Of a stretch of DNA of 64,000 bases, positions 8,405 through 17,724 are shown one piece after another (the first letter of the stretch is position 1; every line of letters begins with the position of its first letter). Below the pieces are notes generated by a model. It was not told where the DNA came from. It did no database searches and was given only the letters and a program-made list of their open reading frames with translations. This DNA comes from Pseudomonas sp. URMO17WK12:I11 (GTDB lineage Bacteria; Pseudomonadota; Gammaproteobacteria; Pseudomonadales; Pseudomonadaceae). Location: NCBI RefSeq assembly GCF_007677725.1, contig NZ_VEDF01000002.1, forward strand, positions 62,001 through 126,000, read 5' to 3'. The position numbers were made by a program, and so were the translations under genes.

Positions 8405-10183
8405 TCAGAACTGCTCGGCCGCTAGCAGATACAGCGACTCGCTGCCCGCCTGTACCGATGCGGCCAGGGACGTCACGCGCGGCAACAGGCGCGCGTAATA
8501 GAACCGTGCCGTGCCCAATTTGGCCGAGTAGAACGCCTCATCGCCCTGGCCAGCCAATGCGGCGCGTGCCATCAATGCCCACATGTAGGCGTAAGCCACA
8601 TAGCCGAAGGCGTGCAGGTATTCCACCGAGGCCGCGCCGATTTCGTTCGGGTTGCCCTTGGCCTGCTCCAGCACCCATTCGGTCAAGCCGTCGAGCTGAT
8701 CGAGATAGCGGCCCAGGGGCGTTGCGAACTCTGTCATATCGCCATGGCAGGCGGCGATGAACTGGCGAATCTCGTCAGAGAACAGCCGGTAGAACGCACC
8801 ACCGGAGGCCACCACCTTGCGCCCCATCAGGTCGAGCGCCTGGATGCCGTTGGTGCCTTCGTAGATCTGGGTGATACGCACATCGCGCACCAGTTGTTCC
8901 TGGCCCCACTCGCGGATGTAGCCATGACCGCCGAACACCTGCTGGCCGTGGACGGTGCATTCCAGGCCCAGGTCGGTGAGAAACGCCTTGGCCACGGGGG
9001 TCAACAGTGCCACCATCTCCTCGCTGCGCTTGCGCGTGGTGGCGTCTTCACTGAACTTGGCGCTGTCGAGCTGCATGGCGACATAGGTGGAAAACGCCCG
9101 ACCGCCTTCGGTGAGCGCCTTCATGGTCAGCAGCATGCGCCGTACATCCGGGTGCACGATGATCGGGTCGGCAGCTTTTTCCTTGGCCTGTGGGCCGGTC
9201 GGTGCGCGGCTCTGCAAGCGCTCGCGGGCGTACTCCACCGCGTTCTGATAAGAGCGCTCGGCCGACGCCAGGCCTTGAATGCCAACCCCCAGGCGCTCGT
9301 AGTTCATCATGGTGAACATCGCCGCCAGGCCCTTGTTCGGCTCGCCCACCAGGTAGCCGACCGCGTCGTCGAAGTTCATCACGCAGGTGGCCGAGGCCTG
9401 GATACCCATCTTGTGCTCGATCGAGCCGCAGTTCGCCGGGTTGCGTGCACCGAGGCTGCCATCATCATTGACGTGGAATTTCGGCACCAGGAACAGCGAG
9501 ATGCCTTTGGGGCCAGCCGGTGCATCCGGCAGCTTGGCCAGCACCAGGTGGATGATGTTCTCGGTCAGGTCGTGCTCGCCGCCGGTGATGAAGATCTTGG
9601 TTCCCGTCACCTTGTAGCTGCCATCGGCCTGGGGTTCGGCTTTGGTGCGGATGATGCCCAGGTCGGTGCCCGCGTGCGGCTCGGTCAGGCACATGGAGCC
9701 GGCCCAGGCACCGGCATACATGTTGGGCAGGTATTTTTCCTTCAGCGCCTCACTGCCATGGGCATTGATCGACAAGCAGGCGCCCGCCGTCAGCATCGGG
9801 TACAGGCCAAAAGCCAGGCTGGCAGCGTTGACCATTTCCTCGACCTGGGCAGAAACCGCCTTGGGCATGCCCATGCCGCCGAACTGCGGATCACCGCCCA
9901 CACCCACCCAACCGCCTTCGGCGTAAGTGGTGTAGGCCTCGATGAAGCCAGCCGGCGTGCGCACGGCGCCATTGTCCCAGTGGCAGCCTTCTTCGTCGGC
10001 CGCGCGGCTCAGCGGCGCAATGCTTTTGCTGGTGACCTTGCCGGCTTCTTCGAGCACCGCCAGGGCGGTTTCCACGTCGACCGCCTCAGCCAGCGCAGGC
10101 AACTGCGCCCACAGCTCGGCCACGTTGAAGACTTCATTCAGTACGAAGCGCATGTCGCGCAGGGGCGCTTTATAGTCAGCCAT
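8405..10183 (-). CDS. Acyl-CoA dehydrogenase, long FadE-like form
   Basis: 592 residues, longer than the 380-residue classic enzymes; the [20 protein letters not shown] start and the extra C-terminal domain are those of the bacterial ~600-residue class. It would oxidise an acyl-CoA to the 2-enoyl-CoA with FAD. The signatures CLTEPHAGTDLG and the C-terminal IYEGTNGIQALDLMGRK are present. A paralogue (11797-13602) lies in the same direction, separated by a diguanylate cyclase. The substrate is not determined by sequence. Confidence 0.93.
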   Translation of the reverse strand: MADYKAPLRDMRFVLNEVFNVAELWAQLPALAEAVDVETALAVLEEAGKVTSKSIAPLSRAADEEGCHWDNGAVRTPAGFIEAYTTYAEGGWVGVGGDPQFGGMGMPKAVSAQVEEMVNAASLAFGLYPMLTAGACLSINAHGSEALKEKYLPNMYAGAWAGSMCLTEPHAGTDLGIIRTKAEPQADGSYKVTGTKIFITGGEHDLTENIIHLVLAKLPDAPAGPKGISLFLVPKFHVNDDGSLGARNPANCGSIEHKMGIQASATCVMNFDDAVGYLVGEPNKGLAAMFTMMNYERLGVGIQGLASAERSYQNAVEYARERLQSRAPTGPQAKEKAADPIIVHPDVRRMLLTMKALTEGGRAFSTYVAMQLDSAKFSEDATTRKRSEEMVALLTPVAKAFLTDLGLECTVHGQQVFGGHGYIREWGQEQLVRDVRITQIYEGTNGIQALDLMGRKVVASGGAFYRLFSDEIRQFIAACHGDMTEFATPLGRYLDQLDGLTEWVLEQAKGNPNEIGAASVEYLHAFGYVAYAYMWALMARAALAGQGDEAFYSAKLGTARFYYARLLPRVTSLAASVQAGSESLYLLAAEQF

Positions 10184-10294
10184 GACAACCTCTCGCTGGT
10201 CGGGTCAGGCGGTCGATGGACCGCGGCACTGGGCAGGGGCTCGGGTCGCTGACCCGGCATTGAATCCAGTGTAACCGAACAACTTTTGCGAGAC

Positions 10295-10316
10295 ATAGGG
10301 TCATCACGTGACCTAT
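10295..10316 (-). promoter_or_regulatory. Dyad in the likely promoter of the 8405-10183 dehydrogenase
   Basis: A GGTCA-N5-TGACC repeat (10299-10313) inside a wider ATAGG/CCTAT frame. On the minus strand it lies just downstream of a TTGACT hexamer (10317-10322), where a spacer would be, so a repressor bound here would block initiation. The regulator is unknown and the -10 is weak. Confidence 0.35.
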
Positions 10317-10329
10317 CAGTCAAGCCCGG

Positions 10330-11613
10330 TCACGCCATCCTTACCGCTCCGCGCTGGGCTTGGCGGCCGTGAACCATGACGCAATTGCGCCCCGCGCTCT
10401 TGGCGCTATACAGCGCCTGGTCGGCGGATTTGAGCACTTGCTCGGGATTGCGATGGTCCGACTGCCGCTCGGCGACGCCAATGCTGATGGTGACCGAAAC
10501 CGTACCGCTGGCGCTGCCGCTGCGGCGCTGGCGGCCGGCGCTGTCATCTTGCGGGCGGCTGTTCTGATCGCGCAGGTGCATGGTGTAGTTGGCGATCATC
10601 TCGCGCACCGCTTCGACATGCGGCACGCACTCCTCAGCCGTCTTGCCGGCGAACACCAGGGCGAACTCCTCGCCGCCGTAACGGTAGGCGCGCCCGCCGC
10701 CGGTGACCTTGGACAGGCGGCTGGCGACCAGGCGCAGCACTTGGTCACCGACATCATGGCCATGGGTATCGTTGAATTTCTTGAAGTGGTCGACATCGGT
10801 CATGGCGATCACATAGTTGCGCCCCAATCGCTGCATGCGTTCGTTCAGGGCGCGGCGGCCGGGCAAGCCGGTCAACTCGTCACGAAACGCCATCTGGTAG
10901 GCCTCATGGGACACCGCCGCCGCGATCATCAGCATGACCTGGCTGCACATGATGTTCAGGGTGAACGGCAGGATGAAGGTCTTGGGCAACATCCAGAAGA
11001 TCCCGACCAGGCCGATCAACTGTGCCGCATGCAACGGCCGGGGTTCGCGCAGGTACTGCACGATCAGCAGGACGAAGATCAGCAGAAACAGCGGGTAGGC
11101 CATCTGGATCAGGCTCATCCACTGGCCGTGCAGGGACGGCCAGCGAATCTCGGCCAGCCAGGCCAGCAACGCATCCGGGTAGCTCTGCTCGAGCGCCACG
11201 GCCACCCCGCCGACGGCGAACAGTACAGCGAAGCGGGCGAGCAGGTCCTGAGCCAGGTGGGTGCGTTCCTGCCAGGCGCCGAACAGGCCGTAGAGCGCGG
11301 GCAACAGCAGGCAGACCAGATGAAAGATCACCGCCGCATCCTCGCGCACACGGCCATTGTCGCGATAGAAATCGGTCTGGGTGTCGAGCAGGAAGTAAGC
11401 GATGTACACCGTGACCATCAAGAACAGTTCGCGCTGGCGGCGGTACACGGCGCAGTAGGCACCGCCCAACAGCAGCACCAAGGTCGGCAAGACATTGAAC
11501 AGTGACGTGAAGAAGACGTTGAGGTCCCTCACGTAAGCCGCCGCAAGCCCGGCCAGCAGCAGAATCAGCGACGGCAGAAAGTGGCTTGCGCGTACAGCGT
11601 TTAGACGAAACAA
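10330..11613 (-). CDS. Membrane-bound diguanylate cyclase (GGDEF)
   Basis: 427 residues. Six to seven hydrophobic segments fill residues 10-235, then a GGDEF domain from about 245 to 405. The active-site motif is GGEEF (YRYGGEEFALVF), so synthesis of c-di-GMP from GTP is expected. I see no RxxD inhibitory site five residues before it, so product inhibition may be absent. The start is a TTG at 11613 with GGAG eight bases upstream; no better in-frame start exists before the first membrane segment. It sits between two acyl-CoA dehydrogenase genes of the same direction. Confidence 0.92.
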   Translation of the reverse strand: MFRLNAVRASHFLPSLILLLAGLAAAYVRDLNVFFTSLFNVLPTLVLLLGGAYCAVYRRQRELFLMVTVYIAYFLLDTQTDFYRDNGRVREDAAVIFHLVCLLLPALYGLFGAWQERTHLAQDLLARFAVLFAVGGVAVALEQSYPDALLAWLAEIRWPSLHGQWMSLIQMAYPLFLLIFVLLIVQYLREPRPLHAAQLIGLVGIFWMLPKTFILPFTLNIMCSQVMLMIAAAVSHEAYQMAFRDELTGLPGRRALNERMQRLGRNYVIAMTDVDHFKKFNDTHGHDVGDQVLRLVASRLSKVTGGGRAYRYGGEEFALVFAGKTAEECVPHVEAVREMIANYTMHLRDQNSRPQDDSAGRQRRSGSASGTVSVTISIGVAERQSDHRNPEQVLKSADQALYSAKSAGRNCVMVHGRQAQRGAVRMA

Positions 11614-11742
11614 GGGTAATCTCCGACCCTGTAGATCAATAATAGCATTGTGCCTCTACTTCATCGGCAGCACACGTGAATAGATGAGTGCATGGCTGGG
11701 TTAACGGCCGTCAACCCGTCTCGCTTGAGCTTTGTTGCGTGC

Positions 11743-11773
11743 AAAAAAAACGCCGCTCACAAGGAGCGGCGTT
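11743..11773 (-). terminator. Intrinsic terminator of the 11797-13602 dehydrogenase gene
   Basis: On the minus strand a 10-base stem (AACGCCGCTC/GAGCGGCGTT) runs into a T-tract of eight (complement of As 11743-11750), 24 bases after the stop. Confidence 0.9.
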
Positions 11774-11796
11774 GATTCGAAGCCAACCTGCCGGGC

Positions 11797-13602
11797 TTAG
11801 TAGCCCAGGGCGAAGTCTTCTTCCTTCATGTCCATCAGGTTGTTTGCACCCGACAGCATGGTCGCCACATGGGCGCGGGTACGCGGCAGGATGCGCTGGA
11901 AGTAGAAGCGCGCGGTCTGCAGCTTGGCGGTGTAGAACGCTTCTTCGCTGGTGCCGGCCGCCAGTTTCTCGGCCGCCAGGCGCGCGATGTCGGCCCAGAA
12001 GTAGGCCAGGCAGGCGTAGCCGGAGTACATCACGTAATCCACCGAGGCCGCGCCCACTTCTTCGCGGTCTTTCATGGCCGCCATGCCCACTTTCATGGTC
12101 AGCTCGCCCCACTCCTTGTTCAGGGCGTTGAGCGGCGTGACAAATTCTCTGAGCGCCTCGTTGCCTTCCTGCGCCTGGCAGAACTTGTGCACGATCTTGG
12201 TGAAGCCCTTGAGCGCTTCACCCTGGGTCATCAGCACCTTGCGGCCGAGCAGGTCCAGCGCCTGGATGCCGGTCGTGCCTTCGTACAGCATGGAGATGCG
12301 GCTGTCGCGCACGTTCTGTTCCATGCCCCACTCGGCGATGAAACCATGGCCGCCATAGATCTGCACGCCGTGGTTGGCGGCTTCGAAGCCCACTTCGGTC
12401 ATGAACGCCTTGGCGATCGGGGTGAGGAAGGCCAGCAGCGCGTCGGCTTTCTTGCGCTCTTCTTCATCCTGGCTGTACTTGACGATATCGACCTGCTTGG
12501 CAGTGAAGTACACCATGGCCCGGTTACCTTCGGCGAAGGCTTTCATGGTCAGCAGCATACGGCGCACGTCGGGGTGGACGATGATCGGGTCGGCGGCCTT
12601 GTCCGGGGCCTTGGGGCCGGTCAGCGAACGCATCTGCAAGCGATCGCGGGCATATTTCAAGCCGCCCTGGAAGGCCACTTCGGCGTGGGCCAGGCCCTGC
12701 AGGGCAGTACCCAGGCGCGCCGTGTTCATGAAGGTGAACATGCAGTTCAGGCCCTTGTTCGCTGGGCCAATCAGATAGCCGGTGGCAGCGTCGAAGTTCA
12801 TCACGCAGGTCGCGTTGCCGTGGATGCCCATCTTGTGCTCGATCGAGCCACAGGTCACGCCATTGCGCTCACCTACGCCGCCTTCGGCATTGGGCAGGAA
12901 CTTCGGCACGATGAACAGCGAGATCCCTTTGGTACCTGCCGGTGCATCGGGCAGGCGCGCCAGCACGATGTGCACGATATTGTCGGCCATGTCGTGTTCA
13001 CCGGCCGAGATGAAAATCTTGGTGCCGGAAACCTTGTAGCTGCCGTCGGCCTGCGGCTCGGCCTTGGTACGCAGCATGCCGAGGTCGGTGCCGCAGTGTG
13101 GCTCGGTCAGGCACATGGTGCCGGTCCACTCACCGGAAACCAGCTTGGTCAGGTAGGTGTGCTGCTGTTCGTCGGTACCGTGGGCGGAGATGGTGTTCAT
13201 CGCGCCATGGGACAGGCCTGGGTACATGCCCCACGACCAGTTCGAGCCGCCGACCATTTCGCTCAGGGCCAGGCCCAGCGATTCTGGCAGGCCTTGGCCG
13301 CCATGCTCGACGTCATGGGCCAGGCTTGGCCAGCCACCCTCGACGAACTGCTGGTAGGCCTCCTTGAAGCCGGTAGGGGTTTTCACCCCCGACTCGCTCC
13401 AGGTGCAGCCTTCCTGGTCACCGACACGGTTCAGTGGCGCCAGCACCTGCTCACAGAATTTCGCGCCTTCTTCCAGGATGGCGTCAACCATGTCGGGGGT
13501 GGCGTCCTGACAACCCGGCAGGCTCTGATAATGCGCCTCGTAGCCGAGCAGCTCGTCGCGCACGAAACGAATATCACGCAAGGGGGCTTTGTAATCAGGC
13601 AT
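11797..13602 (-). CDS. Acyl-CoA dehydrogenase, long form (phenylacyl-CoA type candidate)
   Basis: 601 residues, clearly paralogous to the 8405-10183 product: [18 protein letters not shown] start, [20 protein letters not shown], and [17 protein letters not shown] near the C-terminus. It catalyses FAD-dependent alpha,beta-dehydrogenation of an acyl-CoA in beta-oxidation. As I recall it, the KT2440 gene at this position (PP_0368) has been studied as a phenylacyl-CoA dehydrogenase; identity of substrate here is inferred from that. A well-formed promoter and PsrA-like operator lie upstream, and a terminator follows. Confidence 0.94.
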   Translation of the reverse strand: MPDYKAPLRDIRFVRDELLGYEAHYQSLPGCQDATPDMVDAILEEGAKFCEQVLAPLNRVGDQEGCTWSESGVKTPTGFKEAYQQFVEGGWPSLAHDVEHGGQGLPESLGLALSEMVGGSNWSWGMYPGLSHGAMNTISAHGTDEQQHTYLTKLVSGEWTGTMCLTEPHCGTDLGMLRTKAEPQADGSYKVSGTKIFISAGEHDMADNIVHIVLARLPDAPAGTKGISLFIVPKFLPNAEGGVGERNGVTCGSIEHKMGIHGNATCVMNFDAATGYLIGPANKGLNCMFTFMNTARLGTALQGLAHAEVAFQGGLKYARDRLQMRSLTGPKAPDKAADPIIVHPDVRRMLLTMKAFAEGNRAMVYFTAKQVDIVKYSQDEEERKKADALLAFLTPIAKAFMTEVGFEAANHGVQIYGGHGFIAEWGMEQNVRDSRISMLYEGTTGIQALDLLGRKVLMTQGEALKGFTKIVHKFCQAQEGNEALREFVTPLNALNKEWGELTMKVGMAAMKDREEVGAASVDYVMYSGYACLAYFWADIARLAAEKLAAGTSEEAFYTAKLQTARFYFQRILPRTRAHVATMLSGANNLMDMKEEDFALGY

Positions 13603-13903
13603 TGCGATGAACCTCTGTGATGAGTTCGGTAAGGGGCCGCTGATACCGACCAGCTCTTGAGTGGCTTTCGGTCAAACAGTTGTTTGAAACTTACGTTTAG
13701 CACCGCCCGATGTCAAGCAGGGACTATGGTGCCATTTATGCTGCGCAAGAGGGCATTTCTGCCAGCGTCGCCAAGCGGCCGGCAATAGCCAGAGATGAGC
13801 GCGCTAGCCGGCAAACGCCTAGGCGCAAGACGCCATCGGCATCCGTGCTAGGGCATTTACAGGCAAACGCGCTGCGGCAAGAGAAACTGAGAGCTGATCG
13901 GGT
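13603..13903. other. Intergenic region upstream of the dehydrogenase gene
   Basis: About 300 bases. The dehydrogenase promoter and operator occupy 13672-13716. The rest (13717-13903) shows no gene I can support: an open frame at 13710-13913 begins inside the promoter, lacks a ribosome binding site and has no recognisable family. Confidence 0.5.
13672..13716 (-). promoter_or_regulatory. Promoter with PsrA-like operator for the 11797-13602 gene
   Basis: On the minus strand TTGACA (13711-13716), 17 bases, then TAAGTT (13688-13693) form a sigma-70-like promoter. Directly downstream lies TCAAACA-GT-TGTTTGA (13672-13687), containing CAAAC-N4-GTTTG, which matches the published PsrA format [G/C]AAAC-N2-4-GTTT[G/C]. 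PsrA is the Pseudomonas TetR-type sensor of long-chain fatty acyl signals that represses beta-oxidation genes. The position over the start site fits repression. Confidence 0.6.
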
Positions 13904-14200
13904 TCAGGCGTAGGTGTCGATGAAACGACCGAGCATTTCGTCGGAAGCCTTGGCAGCTTTGACACCAATCTCTACCTGGGCTTTGCCCAAGGCCAGCTCG
14001 ACGGTGCTGGTGGCAAGGTCCATCTGCTGGCTGCGGTCGACACCGCGCAGGCGTTCTGCCTGGAAGTCGCTGGACTGGCTGGTGGCGGCGCGTTCGACCG
14101 ACGCGTTGGCGATCTGGCCGGCGGCCTGATCGACGCGGTTCTGGCCGTTGTAGATCGCGTTGAGGCCCGCGTGATACGCGATGCTGCCGGTGATTTCCAT
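13904..14200 (-). CDS. Small flagellar-rod-like conserved protein
   Basis: 98 residues from MEITGSIAYHAGLNAIYNGQ, start chosen at 14200 because TTGGAG precedes it and upstream codons look non-coding. The C-terminal part (TSTVELALGKAQVEIGVKAAKASDE and the ending GRFIDTYA) recalls the amphipathic C-terminal helix of flagellar rod and hook proteins. It is too small to be a rod subunit and no flagellar genes are near. It follows bioD in the same direction after 124 bases. Function unknown; conserved next to the biotin operon in Pseudomonas as far as I recall. Confidence 0.75.
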   Translation of the reverse strand: MEITGSIAYHAGLNAIYNGQNRVDQAAGQIANASVERAATSQSSDFQAERLRGVDRSQQMDLATSTVELALGKAQVEIGVKAAKASDEMLGRFIDTYA

Positions 14201-14324
14201 GTCACAACTCCAATGCATCTGGATGGGAACAGGAGCCAATTAAAACAGGCCTGGGTCGAAAAGGCCCGTTTAAATCCCTAATGGCACCTTGCTACCTGAT
14301 AGGCCACAGGTATTTCTGCGCTGC

Positions 14325-15005
14325 TCAATCGAGCAGGTCGAGTTGCAGGAACGCCGCCACGGCGTCTGCCGATGCTTGTCTGAGCTTGGGCACACGACCC
14401 AGGCACGGCGCCGGCAGCCGCTCTGCCAGGCTGGCCAGGTTCTCTTCAAGGCGCGAGGTTTTCGGTTCGATGATGTTCGCCACCCAACCGGCCAGTTGCA
14501 GCCCGTCGCGAGCAATCGCCTCGGCGCTGAGCAGCGCATGGTTGATACAGCCAAGGCGCACGCCCACCACCAGAATCACCGGCAGCTGCAAGGCAATGGC
14601 GAGGTCCGACAGATTGGCATGATTGGACAGCGGTACACGCCAACCGCCTGCGCCTTCGATCAGGGTGAAGTCCGCTTGCTGTGCGAGCACGTGCCCCATG
14701 GCCTTGGCCAGCGCCGCGACCTCCAGCGCGATACCGGCCTCGCGGGCTGCCACGTGGGGCGCGATGGCCGGCTCGAAGGCGAACGGGTTGATCTGTTCGT
14801 AGCTCAGCTTGATCGAGCTCTCATCGATCAATGCCTGGGCATCGCTGTTGCGCAGTCCCTTGGCGGTCATCGTGCAACCCGAGGCCACCGGCTTGGCGCC
14901 CAGGGTGCTCAGCCCTTGAACGCGTGCGGCGTGCAGCAGCCCGGCGGCGATGGTGGTCTTGCCCACGTCGGTGTCGGTCCCGGCGATGAAATAGGCCTGG
15001 CTCAT
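14325..15005 (-). CDS. bioD: BioD, dethiobiotin synthetase
   Basis: 226 residues from MSQAYFIAGTDTDVGKTT, with the P-loop GTDTDVGKT at residues 8-16. BioD closes the ureido ring of dethiobiotin from diaminopelargonate, CO2 and ATP. GAKPVASGC and IEGAGGWRVPL are family motifs around the substrate and Mg-ATP sites. GAGAGGAGC precedes the ATG at 15005. It is the last gene of the bioBFHCD operon, ten bases after bioC. Confidence 0.97.
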   Translation of the reverse strand: MSQAYFIAGTDTDVGKTTIAAGLLHAARVQGLSTLGAKPVASGCTMTAKGLRNSDAQALIDESSIKLSYEQINPFAFEPAIAPHVAAREAGIALEVAALAKAMGHVLAQQADFTLIEGAGGWRVPLSNHANLSDLAIALQLPVILVVGVRLGCINHALLSAEAIARDGLQLAGWVANIIEPKTSRLEENLASLAERLPAPCLGRVPKLRQASADAVAAFLQLDLLD

Positions 15006-15015
15006 GTCGCTCCTC

Positions 15016-15834
15016 TCATGCCTGTGGCTTGCGCAGCACACCATAGACCACTTGGTAGGTAGCCGGCAGCCCCTGAGGCTGGCGAAACGCTTCGTAGGCT
15101 TGCATCAGGCCCAGCATGCGCGCCCGGCCGGTCAGACCCGCCGGCCGGCCAGGGTTGAGGTTGTGAGCGCCGAGGGCCTTGAGTTCATGGGTCAGGCTGC
15201 GCACGTCGGGGTAGTAAAGCACCTGCGCCTCACGCCGCAGAACGAGCGTCTGCAGGCCACTGGCCGCGCACAGGCGCTGATAGTCTTCGAAGCGGCGGAA
15301 ACGATTGACATGCACCAGGCCATCGACCGCCTGCCAACTGGCCCGCAGTTCATCCAGGGTACCGACACACAGGCTGCTGAATGCCAGTACCCCACCTGGA
15401 CGCAAGACCCGTTGGGCTTCGTCGAGCACTGCCGCGAGCTGGTCGCACCATTGCACGGCCAGGCTGCTGAACACCAGGTCGACGCAGGCTGCCCGCAGCG
15501 GCAGACGCTCGGCGTCGCCGGCCACATGGTGGCGAGCGCCGCCGCGCCGGTTGCGGGCGTGATGCAACATGCCCTCGGCGATGTCTAGCGCAACGCCGCA
15601 GGCCTGGTCGAAGCGCTCATCCAGTACGCGGCTGAAATGCCCGGTGCCGCTGCCCAGGTCGAGCCAGCGCTGCGGTGCCAGGTCGCCAGGCAACTGCTCC
15701 AGCAGGCTGATACCGACCGCGCGCTGCAAGGCAGCGACGCTGTCATAACTGGCGGCTGCCCGGGAAAACGAAGCCGCCACCTGGCGCTTGTCCGGCAGGC
15801 TGCCAGGCAGGGTCGGACGGGATAGATCAGTCAT
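15016..15834 (-). CDS. bioC: BioC, malonyl-ACP O-methyltransferase
   Basis: 272 residues from [19 protein letters not shown]. BioC methylates malonyl-ACP with SAM so that the fatty acid pathway can build pimeloyl-ACP. The Rossmann SAM motif [12 protein letters not shown] lies near residue 60, and [16 protein letters not shown] is the BioC N-terminal signature. The ATG at 15834 overlaps the bioH end by eight bases and has GAGAGTGG upstream; an ATG at 15846 is possible but gives a longer overlap. Confidence 0.95.
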   Translation of the reverse strand: MTDLSRPTLPGSLPDKRQVAASFSRAAASYDSVAALQRAVGISLLEQLPGDLAPQRWLDLGSGTGHFSRVLDERFDQACGVALDIAEGMLHHARNRRGGARHHVAGDAERLPLRAACVDLVFSSLAVQWCDQLAAVLDEAQRVLRPGGVLAFSSLCVGTLDELRASWQAVDGLVHVNRFRRFEDYQRLCAASGLQTLVLRREAQVLYYPDVRSLTHELKALGAHNLNPGRPAGLTGRARMLGLMQAYEAFRQPQGLPATYQVVYGVLRKPQA

Positions 15835-16558
15835 CGCCACTCTCATGCAGGAAATTCTTGATGCCCGCCGCCAGCTCCTGGGGATACTCCAACAGGAAAG
15901 CGTGGGAACTGTCTTCGACCAGCCCGACCTCGACGTCCGGCAGCAGCTCGCTCAAGGCCTTGGCCGCCTCCGCCGGCACCAGCGCGTCGCTGCCGGCAAA
16001 CAGATGCAACTGCGGCCCGGCATAGGCCTGCAAGGCATCGCGGGTGTCGAGCCTGGCCAGCACCTCGAGCCCCGTGCCCAGGTACAGCGGGTCGGTGTCG
16101 GGCACCCCGATGCCCAACTGACGCAGGAGCGTGCGCGGTTGCAAGGCGCCGTCGCTGCACAAACTGCGAAAACGCTTGAGGGTCACCGAGGTATGGCTGC
16201 GGCAGCCGTCGACAAACGTGCCGAAGGTATCTTCGGCCATGCCGTGCGGCCAGTCGCTGCGGGCAACGAAGCTTGGGTTGCTGGCCAGGGTGAGCAGGCC
16301 GCAGCAATGATCGCCACGCTTGCGTGCCAGCTCGCTGGCCAGCATGCCGCCGAACGACCAGCCGCCCAGCCAGGCATCGCTGGGCAACGTGCGGTCCAGG
16401 TAGTCGACCCACGCCTGCACATCGGCGTCGGCCAGTTCCGGCAACGCCGCCAGCTCGACCTGCAGGCGCGGATCTTGTGCGCGCAAGCTGGCGGCCAATG
16501 GCTCGAGGGCGGCGCTGCCCAGCCCCCAGCCGGGTAGAAGGATCAAACGATTACGCAT
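15827..16558 (-). CDS. bioH: BioH, pimeloyl-ACP methyl ester carboxylesterase
   Basis: 243 residues, alpha/beta hydrolase. [21 protein letters not shown] gives the oxyanion region; the nucleophile is S68 in GGWSFGG. Asp and His of the triad fit GSDALVPAE and DSSHAFLLE. BioH removes the methyl group from pimeloyl-ACP methyl ester and so ends chain elongation. The ATG at 16558 overlaps the bioF stop by eight bases (ATGCGTAA). It pairs functionally with the next gene, bioC. Confidence 0.95.
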   Translation of the reverse strand: MRNRLILLPGWGLGSAALEPLAASLRAQDPRLQVELAALPELADADVQAWVDYLDRTLPSDAWLGGWSFGGMLASELARKRGDHCCGLLTLASNPSFVARSDWPHGMAEDTFGTFVDGCRSHTSVTLKRFRSLCSDGALQPRTLLRQLGIGVPDTDPLYLGTGLEVLARLDTRDALQAYAGPQLHLFAGSDALVPAEAAKALSELLPDVEVGLVEDSSHAFLLEYPQELAAGIKNFLHESGDD

Positions 16559-17723
16559 CGGCGGCCTCCAGTTGTGGATAACACTCGGCCAATGCATTCA
16601 ACAATAGCTGCACCTGCGCCTCGCTGTGCGCTGCACTGAGGGTCACGCGCAAACGCGCACCACCAACCGGCACGGTCGGCGGACGAATGGCGGTCACCAG
16701 CAGCCCGCGCTTGCGCAGCAACTGCGAGAGCTTCAGGGCCTTGGCGCTGTCACCGATCAGGATCGGCTGGATCGCCGTCGGGCTGTCCATCAGCGCAAGC
16801 CCCAGGCGCGCCGCGCCCTCGCGAAATTGCCCGATCAACCCGGCCAGATGCTCGCGGCGCCAGGTTTCGCGGCGCAGCAGCTCGAGGCTCTTGAGGGTGG
16901 CGCAGGCCAGCGCCGGCGGTTGGCTGGTGGTGTAGATGTACGGCCGGGCGAATTGCACCAGCGCCTCGATCAGCTCTTCGCTGCCGGCGACGAAGGCGCC
17001 AGCGGTGCCACACGCCTTGCCCAGGGTGCCGATCAGCACCGGCACGTCATCGATACCCAGGCCGAAGTGCTCGACGATGCCTGCGCCCTGCGCACCCAGG
17101 GTGCCGAAGCCGTGAGCGTCGTCGACCATCAGCCAGGCACCACGCGCTCGCGCCACAGCGGCCAAGCCCGGCAGGTCGGCAAGATCGCCGTCCATGCTGA
17201 ACACCCCATCGCTCACCACCAGGGTATTGCCGCAGGCTTTTTCCAGTCGCTTGGCCAGGCTGCTCGGGTCATTGTGCAGGTAGCGGCTGAACCGCGCGCC
17301 GCTGAGCAATCCGCCGTCGAGCAGCGAGGCATGATTCAGGCGATCCTGCAGCACCGTATCGCCCTGCCCCAGCAGGGCAGTGATCGCGCCGATGTTGGCC
17401 ATGTAGCCGGTGGAAAACAGCAGCGCACGGGGGCGTCCGGTGAGCTCGGCCAGGGCTTCTTCCACGGCGTGGTGCGGCGCGCTGTGACCGATCACCAGAT
17501 GCGAGGCGCCGCCACCGACGCCCCAGCGCGCGGCACCGTCCTGCCAGGCCGCGATCACCTGCGGGTGGTTGGCCAGGCCCAGATAGTCGTTGCTGCAAAA
17601 CGCCAACAGCGCCTGGCCATCGACCACCACCTCGGGGCCTTGCGGGCTCTGCAGCAGCGGTCGCTGCCGGTACAGGTCAGCCGCGCGCCGTTCGGCCAGG
17701 CGCGCGGCCAGATCGAAGGCCAT
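16551..17723 (-). CDS. bioF: BioF, 8-amino-7-oxononanoate synthase
   Basis: 390 residues from [19 protein letters not shown]. This PLP enzyme condenses pimeloyl-ACP with alanine. [13 protein letters not shown], the [11 protein letters not shown] segment and the PLP lysine in GTLGKACG are the alpha-oxoamine synthase hallmarks. The start at 17723 is one base from the bioB stop (TGAGATG), so translation is coupled. Upstream in-frame codons lie inside bioB and are rejected. Confidence 0.97.
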   Translation of the reverse strand: MAFDLAARLAERRAADLYRQRPLLQSPQGPEVVVDGQALLAFCSNDYLGLANHPQVIAAWQDGAARWGVGGGASHLVIGHSAPHHAVEEALAELTGRPRALLFSTGYMANIGAITALLGQGDTVLQDRLNHASLLDGGLLSGARFSRYLHNDPSSLAKRLEKACGNTLVVSDGVFSMDGDLADLPGLAAVARARGAWLMVDDAHGFGTLGAQGAGIVEHFGLGIDDVPVLIGTLGKACGTAGAFVAGSEELIEALVQFARPYIYTTSQPPALACATLKSLELLRRETWRREHLAGLIGQFREGAARLGLALMDSPTAIQPILIGDSAKALKLSQLLRKRGLLVTAIRPPTVPVGGARLRVTLSAAHSEAQVQLLLNALAECYPQLEAADA

Positions 17724-17724
17724 C

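Noticed and set aside
13710..13913. 67-codon plus-strand frame in the intergenic region
   Set aside because: Starts inside the dehydrogenase promoter, no ribosome binding site, composition not typical of a protein.
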